A DNA stretch of 60,809 nt, from the NCBI GenBank assembly GCA_018714185.1, contig DVNT01000014.1:1-60809 (forward strand). The letters are read 5' to 3'. The stretch comes from Candidatus Aphodousia gallistercoris. Lineage in GTDB: Bacteria; Pseudomonadota; Gammaproteobacteria; Burkholderiales; Burkholderiaceae_F. The position numbers were made by a program, and so were the translations under genes. Under the pieces are notes generated by a model that saw only the letters and a list, made by a program, of their open reading frames with translations, was not told where the DNA came from and made no database searches. Shown here piece by piece: positions 7,946 to 17,025 of this stretch (position 1 is its first letter; each line of letters starts with the position of its first letter).

Positions 7946-10182
7946 ACGCTTTTGACCGCTACGCTCCTTTTATTCGCGACTACATCTACCGCAGCGGTTG
8001 GCAGGGGCTTCGCGGCGTACAGAAAGCAGCGGCCGACGCTATTTTCGGTTCCGACGATAATGTCCTCTTAACGGCGTCGACGGCGTCGGGCAAAACCGAA
8101 GCGGCCTTTTTCCCGATTCTTACGCTTTTGGAAGAAAATCCGCCGCATAGCGTCGGGGTTTTGTATATTGCGCCGCTCAAGGCGCTCATTAACGACCAGT
8201 ATTTGCGGCTAACCGAGCTTTGCGAAGAAGCGGGCATTGCCGTGACGCGCTGGCACGGGGAGGCCTCGCGCTCGCAAAAGGAGCGGTTAATTCGCAAGCC
8301 TTCCGGCATTTTGCAGATTACGCCCGAGTCGTTGGAATCGCTTCTTATTAATAAGCACATGGAGATTCCATCGCTATTCGGCGACTTGCGTTTTATCGTG
8401 ATTGACGAGGTGCACTCGCTTTTGCGAGGCGACCGGGGCTTGCAGACCTTTTGCCTGATCCAAAGGCTTTGCCGGCTAGCCAACTGCAATCCGAGGCGCG
8501 TGGGGCTATCGGCAACCATTGGCGACCCGCAGGCGGCCGGCCGCTTTTTGGCTAGCGGCAGTTCGCGTCCGACGCGCATCCCGAAGTTTGAAGGCGGCCG
8601 TGAAGTCTGGCGGCTTTTAATGGAGCACTTTTTCATAACGGAGCCACAGGCTAGCGAAAGCGACGAGATCTGTGCGGCAGAGCCGTTCTTGGAAGAAAAA
8701 ACGGATACTGCTCCCCGGGCGGCTGATCCCGGTTTGGGTTTTATTTTTGAACATACGCGCGGCAAGAAGTGCTTGATTTTTACGAATTCGCGTGAAGAGT
8801 GCGAGGCGGTGTGTCAAAGTTTGCGCCAATATTGCGAGGTGCAGCACGAGCCTGAACGCTTTTTGATTCACCATGGCAATCTTTCGGCTTCGTATCGGGA
8901 AAGCGCCGAAGAGGACATGAAAGATGACGATTCCAGGCTTTCCGTGTGTGCGACGGCAACGCTTGAATTGGGCATTGATATCGGTAAGCTCGAGCGGGCC
9001 TTTCAAATCGATGCGCCGTTTACCGTGTCGGGTTTCCTGCAAAGAATGGGGCGCACCGGCCGGCGCGGCAATCCCTCCGAGATGTGGTTTGTGATGCGCG
9101 AAGAGCACCCGGAGGCGCGGGCCATGCTTCCGGAGATGATTCCGTGGTATTTGATCCAAGGCATTGCGCTCGTTCAGCTCTATGTCGAGGAGCGTTTTGT
9201 GGAGCCGCCGAGAACGGTCCGCTACCCCTATAGCCTTCTTTACCATCAGACGATGAGTACGCTTGCGTCTTCCGGCGAGATGACGCCCGCTGCCCTGGCT
9301 AGCCGCGTGCTGACGCTAAGCGCCTTTAGCCGGATTACGCCCGAGGATTACCGGACTTTGTTGCGGCATCTGATTGACATTGACCATATCAACCGCACCG
9401 AAGGGGGAGGCTTGATTGTGGGGCTTGCCGGCGAGCGCCTTGTCAACAACTATAAGTTTTACGCCGTGTTCCAAGAAAATGTGGAATATGCCGTGCGCTG
9501 CGGTCCGCAAGAGCTCGGTACGATTGTGAAGCCGCCGCCCGTGGGGGAAAAAATCGCTATCGCGGGCCGCGTGTGGGTGGTCGAAGAGGTAGATCACCAA
9601 AAGCGGCAAGTGTATTGCGAGCTCGTCAAGGGCAATATTCCGGCCTATTTCGGCGATGTGGCGGGCGACATTCACACGCGCATTCTCGAGCGCATGCGCG
9701 GGGTGCTCGACGAGGATAAGCCCTATCCGTATTTGCTTACCCACGCAGACTCCCGCTTGCGCCAAGCCCGGGAGACTTTTGCGAAGTCCGGCATGGGCGA
9801 ACACCCGCTCGTGCCCTTGGGCGGAAAGATGTGGGCGCTTTTCCCGTGGCTTGGCAGCTACGCCTTCTTGGCGCTCGAGCGCTTTTTAAAGATTCGCTGC
9901 GCCAAGCGTTTAGGCTTAAAAGGTTTGAGCTCTTCCAGGCCCTACTATATGCAGTTTACGATGGCCGTCGGTGAAGAGGACTTTTACCGCATTGTGGCCG
10001 AAGAAGCCCAAAAGGATTTTGATCCGCAGCAACTTCTGTACCCGAAGGAAGTGCCGGTTTTTGAAAAGTACGATGAATACGTGCCGCCCGAGTTAGTCCG
10101 TAAAGGCTTTGCCTTGGGCGTACTGGATACCGAAACGATGAAAAAGCGCGTGATCGGCTGGAGTAGTGTCCTTTCGGACTAG
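7942..10182 (+). CDS. Lhr/BrxHI-like DEAD/DEAH helicase
   Basis: A 746-residue superfamily 2 helicase. The motifs are in order: Walker A TASTASGKTEAAFF (near 50), DEVH box VIDEVHSLLRGDRG (near 155), motif III GLSATIGDP (near 190), motif IV-V region ATATLELGIDIGKL and motif VI QRMGRTGRRG (near 370). The C-terminal half lacks the full-length Lhr extension, so size and layout fit BrxHI-type Lhr helicases. It is the third gene of the operon, overlapping the ATPase by 4 bp. It probably remodels or unwinds nucleic acid for the TerB/BrxD partners; the substrate is unknown. Confidence 0.85.
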   Translation: MNAFDRYAPFIRDYIYRSGWQGLRGVQKAAADAIFGSDDNVLLTASTASGKTEAAFFPILTLLEENPPHSVGVLYIAPLKALINDQYLRLTELCEEAGIAVTRWHGEASRSQKERLIRKPSGILQITPESLESLLINKHMEIPSLFGDLRFIVIDEVHSLLRGDRGLQTFCLIQRLCRLANCNPRRVGLSATIGDPQAAGRFLASGSSRPTRIPKFEGGREVWRLLMEHFFITEPQASESDEICAAEPFLEEKTDTAPRAADPGLGFIFEHTRGKKCLIFTNSREECEAVCQSLRQYCEVQHEPERFLIHHGNLSASYRESAEEDMKDDDSRLSVCATATLELGIDIGKLERAFQIDAPFTVSGFLQRMGRTGRRGNPSEMWFVMREEHPEARAMLPEMIPWYLIQGIALVQLYVEERFVEPPRTVRYPYSLLYHQTMSTLASSGEMTPAALASRVLTLSAFSRITPEDYRTLLRHLIDIDHINRTEGGGLIVGLAGERLVNNYKFYAVFQENVEYAVRCGPQELGTIVKPPPVGEKIAIAGRVWVVEEVDHQKRQVYCELVKGNIPAYFGDVAGDIHTRILERMRGVLDEDKPYPYLLTHADSRLRQARETFAKSGMGEHPLVPLGGKMWALFPWLGSYAFLALERFLKIRCAKRLGLKGLSSSRPYYMQFTMAVGEEDFYRIVAEEAQKDFDPQQLLYPKEVPVFEKYDEYVPPELVRKGFALGVLDTETMKKRVIGWSSVLSD

Positions 10183-10210
10183 CGCATGCGCAGGCGGCGC
10201 TTGCCCTTGG

Positions 10211-10216
10211 TATGAT
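10211..10216 (+). promoter_or_regulatory. Candidate -10 for yihY
   Basis: TATGAT stands about 30 bp before the ATG at 10246. No clear -35 is visible upstream. Confidence 0.4.
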
Positions 10217-10245
10217 AGAAAGCAAGGTTTTAGAACAAAGAGAAC

Positions 10246-11493
10246 ATGCACTGGGAATTAGACGAATATAAGCACAGGCCGTGGCGTGTTGTCGTAAGAG
10301 AGCTTGCCGAATTTGCCGCCCAACGTATCCGGGATACGCAGTTGGGGCAGGTGGCATCGTCTTTGACGCTTACGACGGTTTTGTCCATGGTGCCTTTAGT
10401 GGCGGTGCTATTGGTCTCTTTTGCCGTTTTCCCGGCCTTTGCCGATCGGCGCGCCGAAATTGAAACGCTCATTTTCTCCACGCTTTTGCCTGGCAGCTAC
10501 AGTGAGCAGATTCTGGGCTACGTGAGAGCTTTTGCCAACCACGCCCGGGGCTTGACGGCTTTCGGCTTGGTGGGCTTGCTTGTGACCGCGCTGCTATTGA
10601 TCAATACGGTTGATACGACGCTAAACCGCATTTTCCACGTCAGGCAAATGCGGCCCGTGATGCAGCGGGTGCTCATTTACTGGGCGTTGCTGACGCTCGG
10701 GCCTATTTTGATTGCCATTAGCCTTATTTTTACCAATTTGCTCTCAACGCTTGATGTGACCGTCTCGGGCGTGTTGCCCGGTTGGGGGCTCGTGATTGCA
10801 CAGCTTTTAATTCAAACGCTTTTTTACGCGGCCTTGTACGTGTACGTGCCCAATTGCAAGGTGCGGTGGTCGCATGCCGTGGTGGGCGGAGGCCTTGTTA
10901 CGCTCGTGGGCGTTCTGATCAAGTGGGGCTTTAGCTTTTATTTAAGCACCGGTCCTTTGACAACCATTTACGGAACCTTTGTCGTCATCCCGGTGGTGCT
11001 GCTTTGGATTTATATCTCTTGGCTTTTGGTTTTAGCCGGTGCCGCTATTACGGCAACAATTCCGATGTTGATGGGCGGGCGCTTTGCCGACCAATTAAAG
11101 ACCGGCAATGACTTTTTAACGGCGTTGGCGCTCTTGCATCAGCTCATGCTCTCGCAAGAAAAGGGCGAGCCTTCGATGTCGATTCATAAGTTGTGCCAAG
11201 CGGTGGACTCTTACCCGGAAGCGGCGGGTGCCATTTTGGAGCGCTTGGCCGAGGTGGGCTATGTCGGCAAGCTCAAGGATGACCGCAAGTACGATGAGCA
11301 CTGGAGCCTTTTAGTCTCGCCGCAAAAGACGACGCTAAGCGGGGTTTTCGACGTCATGCTCGTGGATCCTGACAATAGCCTGATTGCCAAAGAGAATTCG
11401 CCGCTTTACGACTTTTACTGTTTAGTCGATGATGCCGACTGGAAAAAGCGTCCCATGACCGAAGTGCTGCGCTTTATCCATCCCATTAATTAA
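10246..11493 (+). CDS. YihY/BrkB family membrane protein
   Basis: A 415-residue member of the YihY family (once misnamed ribonuclease BN). About six transmembrane helices lie in residues 30-275, including SLTLTTVLSMVPLVAVLLV and TTIYGTFVVIPVVLLWIYIS, both typical of the family. A soluble tail of about 130 residues follows. Molecular function is unsettled. It has its own -10 and ends in a strong terminator shared with adk. Confidence 0.85.
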   Translation: MHWELDEYKHRPWRVVVRELAEFAAQRIRDTQLGQVASSLTLTTVLSMVPLVAVLLVSFAVFPAFADRRAEIETLIFSTLLPGSYSEQILGYVRAFANHARGLTAFGLVGLLVTALLLINTVDTTLNRIFHVRQMRPVMQRVLIYWALLTLGPILIAISLIFTNLLSTLDVTVSGVLPGWGLVIAQLLIQTLFYAALYVYVPNCKVRWSHAVVGGGLVTLVGVLIKWGFSFYLSTGPLTTIYGTFVVIPVVLLWIYISWLLVLAGAAITATIPMLMGGRFADQLKTGNDFLTALALLHQLMLSQEKGEPSMSIHKLCQAVDSYPEAAGAILERLAEVGYVGKLKDDRKYDEHWSLLVSPQKTTLSGVFDVMLVDPDNSLIAKENSPLYDFYCLVDDADWKKRPMTEVLRFIHPIN

Positions 11494-11500
11494 GCAACGA

Positions 11501-11527
11501 AAAACCGGCCCCGCGGGGCCGGTTGTT
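11501..11527. terminator. Bidirectional terminator, yihY/adk
   Basis: AACCGGCCCC-GC-GGGGCCGGTT is a perfect inverted repeat between the convergent yihY and adk genes, flanked by an A-run on one side and GTTG on the other. Confidence 0.75.
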
Positions 11528-11547
11528 GCATCGGGACCAAGCGCCGA

Positions 11548-12210
<663 letters not shown>

Positions 12211-12289
12211 CTAAAACAATGGTAAGCCCGAAGAATTCGAGCTTTCTATGAGTTTATTCTAAACGCTCGGTAAGGCATTTAGAGAAAAA

Positions 12290-13072
12290 TTAAGCAACTT
12301 TCGTACTTTCGCGCTCATAAACAGCGCGCACCCGTTCAAGGTCTTCGGCCGTATCCACGCCGGCAGGCAACGCGCCCGGCAAAATCGCAACGGCAATTTT
12401 GACGCCGTACCAAAGCGCCCGCAATTGCTCCAGGCTCTCTAAAGCCTCAATCGGGGCCTGTTCCCACTTCGGGTATTGCTTTAAAAAGCCCACGCGGTAG
12501 GCGTAAAGCCCGATGTGCCGCAACGCGTGCAGATTCTCGGGTAACCGCTCGGGGTGCTCGCGAAACGCATCGCGCGGCCAGGGAATCGGCGCGCGGCTAA
12601 AGGTAATGGCGTTGCCTTTTTCATCGCGCACGACTTTAACCACATTAGGGCTTAAGAAATCTTCAATCGTATCGATTTCGTGGGCCGCCGTGGCAATGCC
12701 GCACTCAGGGTGCGAGGCCAAGAGCTCGGCGACCCCGTTGACGATCTCAACCGGAATGAGCGGCTCGTCGCCTTGGACATTCACAACGATTGCCTCGTCA
12801 GGCAAATTCAAAAGCGTCACGGTTTCGGCCAAGCGGTCGGTGCCCGTGGGGTGCTTTTCCGAAGTCATCACGGCCCGAACGCCGAAGGCTTCGCAGGCCT
12901 TGTAAATGGCTTCGTGGTCGGTCGCAACCACCACCGAAAGAGCATTGGACCGGGCGGCGCGCTCGGCCACGCGTACCACCATGGGTTTGCCGGCGATGTC
13001 TTTGAGCGGCTTATCGGGCAGGCGCGTTGACTTCATCCGCGAGGGGATGATGACGTAAAAAGGAACCGACAT
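12290..13072 (-). CDS. kdsB: CMP-Kdo synthetase (KdsB)
   Basis: 260 residues; 3-deoxy-manno-octulosonate cytidylyltransferase, which activates Kdo with CTP for lipopolysaccharide inner-core synthesis. The opening PFYVIIPSRMKSTRLPDKPL carries the nucleotide-binding IPxRxxSxRLPxKPL motif. VNVQGDEPL (near residue 97) is the metal/CTP-binding block, and RHIGLYAYR lies near residue 188. The gene directly abuts the Trm112 gene upstream (stop and start contiguous), so it belongs to the lipid A/Kdo operon. Confidence 0.97.
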   Translation of the reverse strand: MSVPFYVIIPSRMKSTRLPDKPLKDIAGKPMVVRVAERAARSNALSVVVATDHEAIYKACEAFGVRAVMTSEKHPTGTDRLAETVTLLNLPDEAIVVNVQGDEPLIPVEIVNGVAELLASHPECGIATAAHEIDTIEDFLSPNVVKVVRDEKGNAITFSRAPIPWPRDAFREHPERLPENLHALRHIGLYAYRVGFLKQYPKWEQAPIEALESLEQLRALWYGVKIAVAILPGALPAGVDTAEDLERVRAVYERESTKVA

Positions 13073-13294
13073 TTATGCACCTCTCACAACAGACAGTTTT
13101 TCGCGATAGGCATCGGCCTCCTTGACGGAGATCGCCTTGGCGTTATCGGCGATCATGTCAGGCATGTTGTCTTTGACGCTAAAGGCCAAGCGGCAGCGCG
13201 GACAGACGAGGACGGATTTTTCTTCGTCCCAGACGAGGCTGCCTTTGCAGACCGGGCAGACGAGCGTCGCGGTCAAACGAGGATCAATGGGCAT
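13073..13294 (-). CDS. Trm112/YcaR family zinc-ribbon protein
   Basis: A 73-residue YcaR-type protein. Two Cys pairs (CPVCKG and CPRCRL) form a zinc ribbon, followed by the conserved LAFSVKDNMPDM segment. It sits between lpxK (11 bp overlap) and kdsB (contiguous), the usual place in proteobacteria. A direct role is not established; some members activate methyltransferases. Confidence 0.9.
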   Translation of the reverse strand: MPIDPRLTATLVCPVCKGSLVWDEEKSVLVCPRCRLAFSVKDNMPDMIADNAKAISVKEADAYREKLSVVRGA

Positions 13295-14303
13295 TTTTCT
13301 GAGCCTTTTCTTTTAATTTGTTCTCAATAAAGTCGACCAGGTAGGGATCGATATCCACGAGGTACTCGACTTGATAGATGCGGCCGTCTTTCATAATTTC
13401 CGGATTCTGCCGGCATTTGACGGCATCCTTGCCGGTAATGAGGATAATCTCTTCGGGGCGGTCCTTAAAGGGATTCGTGTGAAAGGCGAAATGATCGCCA
13501 AGCTCTTCGGTTTCCCCTTCTATGTCGTGCGCGCGCAGCATGGCAAAAAAGCGTCCGGGCGCGGCAATGCCCGCGGCGGCAAAAACGCTTTTGCCCGAGG
13601 CGGCAATTTCGTCCAAGTCCAGGCTTTTTTGTCCGTCAAGCGACTTGGCTTTACCCAGGATGGCCGTTGCGGCAAAGCGCGGCGTGCGGCTTTCGATTTC
13701 CTCTTCGGTGGCATTAAGCACAATGGCATCGACCTGATCTAAGCGCGATGGCGGCTCGCGCAAGGGGCCGGCCGGTAGCACCCAGCCGTTACCTAAGCCT
13801 CGGGCGCCCACGACGGCCAGTTCCACGTCGCGCGCCAAGCCGTAGTGTTGCAAGCCGTCATCGGAAATGATGAGGTCGCACTGCGGGTATTTATCCAATA
13901 GGAGCAAGGCGGCTTCCACACGGTCGCGGGCCACGGCTACCGGTACGCCTGTTTCCTTGGCGATCAGAAGCGGCTCGTCGCCAACGCGTTGAGCAGGGCT
14001 ATCGGCTTTGACCATGACGGCGCCGTCTTCTTTGCGGCCGAAGCCGCGCGAGACCACACCGGGGTGGTAGCCGCGGCGGGCGAGCTCGCGCACGAGAGCA
14101 ATCGTCACCGGCGTCTTGCCCGTGCCGCCCACGTAGATGTTGCCGACTACAACGACGGGAACGGGTAGGCGCGTGGGCACCGTGCGCATGCGGCGGTTTT
14201 TGGCCACGCACAAAAAGATTAAGGATAAGGGGGAAAGGGCCAAGGCCAGCAAGCCGCGTTTGGTCCATTGGCGGTGCAGCCACGATTCAATACCGGCTCG
14301 CAT
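13284..14303 (-). CDS. lpxK: Tetraacyldisaccharide 4'-kinase (LpxK)
   Basis: About 339 residues; phosphorylates the 4' position of tetraacyldisaccharide-1-phosphate to give lipid IVA at the inner membrane. The P-loop VVVGNIYVGGTGKTPVTIAL is near residue 58, and the conserved DDGLQH motif is present (near residue 163). The start at 14303 is preferred because GAGG lies 6 bp upstream; an in-frame ATG at 14315 has no ribosome site. It is the first gene of the operon, overlapping the Trm112 gene. Confidence 0.95.
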   Translation of the reverse strand: MRAGIESWLHRQWTKRGLLALALSPLSLIFLCVAKNRRMRTVPTRLPVPVVVVGNIYVGGTGKTPVTIALVRELARRGYHPGVVSRGFGRKEDGAVMVKADSPAQRVGDEPLLIAKETGVPVAVARDRVEAALLLLDKYPQCDLIISDDGLQHYGLARDVELAVVGARGLGNGWVLPAGPLREPPSRLDQVDAIVLNATEEEIESRTPRFAATAILGKAKSLDGQKSLDLDEIAASGKSVFAAAGIAAPGRFFAMLRAHDIEGETEELGDHFAFHTNPFKDRPEEIILITGKDAVKCRQNPEIMKDGRIYQVEYLVDIDPYLVDFIENKLKEKAQKNAH

Positions 14304-14315
14304 GCTGCACCTCAT

Positions 14316-14599
14316 TTGCTAAAAATGAGTTCCCTTCTAGGGGAACGGGACTGTCTGATGACATAGATGTTTTTAAACACACATTAAGTGAGTCAATAAT
14401 CTAACAATCATACCAAATTGGGAAAAGATCTTTTCGTGGTCTAATTTTTCTATTCAAATTTTACGTTTCCTGAAGTCAGCTAATTTGTTTTAATATAAAT
14501 GCAGCGCAAGGGTAAAGGGGCAATTGTGATTTGGTTGCCACTTGTGGATTTCTTTTGAGATCGTTTACTGCTTCGAAGTTTATTGTGGGGGCATTCAAG
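14316..14599. other. Divergent intergenic region, lpxK / repeat protein
   Basis: 284 bp, AT-rich. On the minus strand TTGACT (14396-14391) could be the -35 of the lpxK operon. On the plus strand TATAAA (14494-14499) could be the -10 of the small repeat protein gene. An upstream TTG at 14531 extends that ORF by 23 codons but has no ribosome site. No other gene is seen. Confidence 0.35.
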
Positions 14600-14971
14600 A
14601 TGAAACGCTACAGTAACTACAAAAATGGAATCATTCGTGAGTCAAACGCTAAGGCGTTAGGTTATGGTGATGTTTTAGGGAACTTAAAGGACGATATTAT
14701 TCGTTCGGGATCTGTGGCAGTCAAAGGTAGTGGACATGTTGTAGGTAACACTAAAAACGGTGTTATTTTTGAAAACACTGTCGCTGCAGTTGGAAGCGGC
14801 AGACCTATCGGAAGTGTCAAAAATGGGTATGTATTTAAAGGTTCAACTAATGCTGCAGGATCAGGGGTAAGAGTGGGGAAAGTTTCGGATTTCACTATCG
14901 ATGGTATGGAGCGGGAAAAAGATGAGAATATTATTGCTGCATGGCATTTTTTAGTAAAAAAAATTTTTTAA
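14600..14971 (+). CDS. Four-repeat glycine-rich small protein (beta-flower-like)
   Basis: 123 residues. Residues 4-93 consist of four tandem repeats of about 22 residues with the pattern K-[ND]-G/D-x-[IV]-x(6,7)-A-x-G-x-G-x(3)-G, for example NTKNGVIFENTVAAVGSGRP. This periodicity resembles the '4-fold beta flower' family known to me from database annotation. The tail (94-123) is amphipathic. The start at 14600 is chosen over TTG 14531 because the repeats begin at once and GTGGGG precedes it. There is no signal peptide. It lies 26 bp before the KAP NTPase gene and shares its AT-rich composition, so the two are probably co-transcribed and acquired together. Function unknown. Confidence 0.7.
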   Translation: MKRYSNYKNGIIRESNAKALGYGDVLGNLKDDIIRSGSVAVKGSGHVVGNTKNGVIFENTVAAVGSGRPIGSVKNGYVFKGSTNAAGSGVRVGKVSDFTIDGMEREKDENIIAAWHFLVKKIF

Positions 14972-14997
14972 CCCTCTAACTATTTCTGTAATGCATC

Positions 14998-16965
14998 ATG
15001 GCTTCTAATATTACTGATATCCCTTTATTGGCCTCTGATAGCAATTCCGATAAGCTAAAAATACAAAACTATATTGAGGCCCTGAGTACTTTTATATCAA
15101 ATTCGGACACCCCAATGACCATTGCCGTTCAAGGCGAATGGGGATGCGGGAAAACGTCTTTAATGAACGCAATTGCTGGTCGAGTTTGTGTCAACTATTA
15201 TCAATTGGGTTCCCGTGAAATTGGTGATGTTATTCCTAACAACGTAAATGATCAGCAATATTTGGGAGTATGGATTAACACTTGGCAGTATTCAGTTTTA
15301 AAAAGTGACAGTGATGCTCAAATTTCAATTATTAAGGGGGTTGCCAGGGAGTTAAGTTCCCATATGAATCGATTAATGGGTGCCTCATCCATCGTTAAAG
15401 AAGCTGGGCGGAAGCTATTGAGTTCAATCGGTGGTATAGCTCTTACAGCAGCTAAAGTGGGTGTTGGTGTTGCGGGTGTGGACCCTACCAGCTTGAGCGG
15501 GTTGGACGAAATGATTCGAACTCAAGAAAATGGTCCGGACTATTTTAGGGAGAAATTGTCAGAGTCCATCAGAGAGTATCTGCAGGAATTTAACGAAAGG
15601 AGAAAAAGTAAGAAAAATCCGGTTAAGGGAGTTATTTTCTTTATTGATGATTTAGAACGTTTGGACCCGCCCGTTGCTGTTCAAGTTTTATCGTTACTAA
15701 AAAATCTTTTCGAAGTACCTAACTGTATTTTTGTTTTAGCCATTGACTACGAAGTGGTTGTAGAGGGATTGGTAAGTCGCTTCGTGCAACGAACAGATAA
15801 AAATGAAAGAGAATTCAGATCCTTTTTTGACAAGATCATTCAACTTAGCTTTAGAGTGCCCATAGAAACATATCAAATTGACGGATTATTAAGAGAATTG
15901 TTGCAAGGCATCGGCTATTGCAAGAGTTCTTATTTGAAAAAAGATCTTTTGGATGAAAGGCGTCCAGAATTTTTAAATTCCCTTGTTAATTTAACGGTTA
16001 ATTCCTGCGGAAAGAATCCTCGTTCAATTAAAAGAATGCTTAATACCCTTTCTTTGGTTAGAGAGATCCATAGAAAAGGTCCCAATTTGTTAGAGCAACA
16101 GAATCCAGAGCTATTTTTAAAGCTGTTGTATGCAGTTGTGTGCATACAATCCGCCTATCCAAGGCTTTACGACGAATTACTGAAGAAACCAAATCTATAC
16201 GAATGGCTTGAAGATAATAGCGAAAACTCTATTCCAGACTTAACTGGTGTTCGTCAGGAGTTGGAGGAAATACACGGTTCTGACTTTGTGTTTGAAAATT
16301 TGCTTTCTGATCCATGGATTCGGAAACGCGATAAGCAAATTAAAGCATTACTTCTTTCCATCATGCGCTTGGTAATGGAGGATAAGCTTTCAAGATTTGA
16401 AAAGGATGCAACTTTGTACGCCAATGTACAAGCTTTAAGAACAACCAAAGACTACCTGGATCAAATCATTCGCTCTTCTAGGCTGACCTTTGCAGATATC
16501 GGGGAGGAAGAAGATGAGAACAAGGAGTTTTCCGATATTGAGGAATTTGTTCAATTTTGGTCAGAACAAGAAATTGAAGAAAGCATACTGAAAAATCTTG
16601 AATCGTTTGCCATACGCTTTAATAAGGTTTTTGCGGATTCGCTTGAGGTTGAATACATTGAAGATAGGGTCTATTTCTATGCGGTCAGGGATAGTGGAAG
16701 AAGAAAAATCATTTGTAGTGTGCAATTACATCCTAATGGTTTAATTATTCGAGCCGGTAAGGTATTTAAGATGGGCATTACGTCTGTGGGCTTTAAAAAT
16801 ACTCGGTTAGACCGTCAACTGGATAGCATCGATAAGATTCAAGAACGCGATATTGATCCGATGAAAACAAGATACAAAGAATTTTTAGGTGTATCTAAAG
16901 TTCCGAATCGTTGGACAAAAGTAAATAGTTTAGAGGGAGATACCAGCCAAGAAAACCTCGAATGA
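14998..16965 (+). CDS. KAP family P-loop NTPase
   Basis: A 655-residue STAND-related KAP NTPase. Walker A is QGEWGCGKTSLMNAI (residues 45-59), and Walker B is VIFFIDDLERLDPP (near 212-225) with the acidic DD pair. Between them is a hydrophobic Gly/Ala/Val segment (about 140-160, GGIALTAAKVGVGVAGV) at the place where many KAP proteins carry membrane segments. The C-terminal third is helical and charged and matches nothing I recognise. The KAP family includes PifA of plasmid F, which excludes phage T7, so a defence role is plausible but unproven. The gene is AT-richer than its neighbours and interrupts the lpxK-MFS neighbourhood. Confidence 0.85.
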   Translation: MASNITDIPLLASDSNSDKLKIQNYIEALSTFISNSDTPMTIAVQGEWGCGKTSLMNAIAGRVCVNYYQLGSREIGDVIPNNVNDQQYLGVWINTWQYSVLKSDSDAQISIIKGVARELSSHMNRLMGASSIVKEAGRKLLSSIGGIALTAAKVGVGVAGVDPTSLSGLDEMIRTQENGPDYFREKLSESIREYLQEFNERRKSKKNPVKGVIFFIDDLERLDPPVAVQVLSLLKNLFEVPNCIFVLAIDYEVVVEGLVSRFVQRTDKNEREFRSFFDKIIQLSFRVPIETYQIDGLLRELLQGIGYCKSSYLKKDLLDERRPEFLNSLVNLTVNSCGKNPRSIKRMLNTLSLVREIHRKGPNLLEQQNPELFLKLLYAVVCIQSAYPRLYDELLKKPNLYEWLEDNSENSIPDLTGVRQELEEIHGSDFVFENLLSDPWIRKRDKQIKALLLSIMRLVMEDKLSRFEKDATLYANVQALRTTKDYLDQIIRSSRLTFADIGEEEDENKEFSDIEEFVQFWSEQEIEESILKNLESFAIRFNKVFADSLEVEYIEDRVYFYAVRDSGRRKIICSVQLHPNGLIIRAGKVFKMGITSVGFKNTRLDRQLDSIDKIQERDIDPMKTRYKEFLGVSKVPNRWTKVNSLEGDTSQENLE

Positions 16966-17025
16966 CCAGAAGATGTACAGAATAAACAACAGTAAATTAA
17001 ATGCTTAAGTAACAGTATTACCCTG

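Noticed and set aside
4747-10182. A complete BREX system
   Set aside because: Only BrxD- and BrxHI-like proteins are present; PglX, PglZ, BrxC and BrxF are absent within the window.
14531-14599. TTG start extending the repeat protein by 23 residues
   Set aside because: No ribosome site, and the extra residues are unlike the repeat; ATG 14600 is better.
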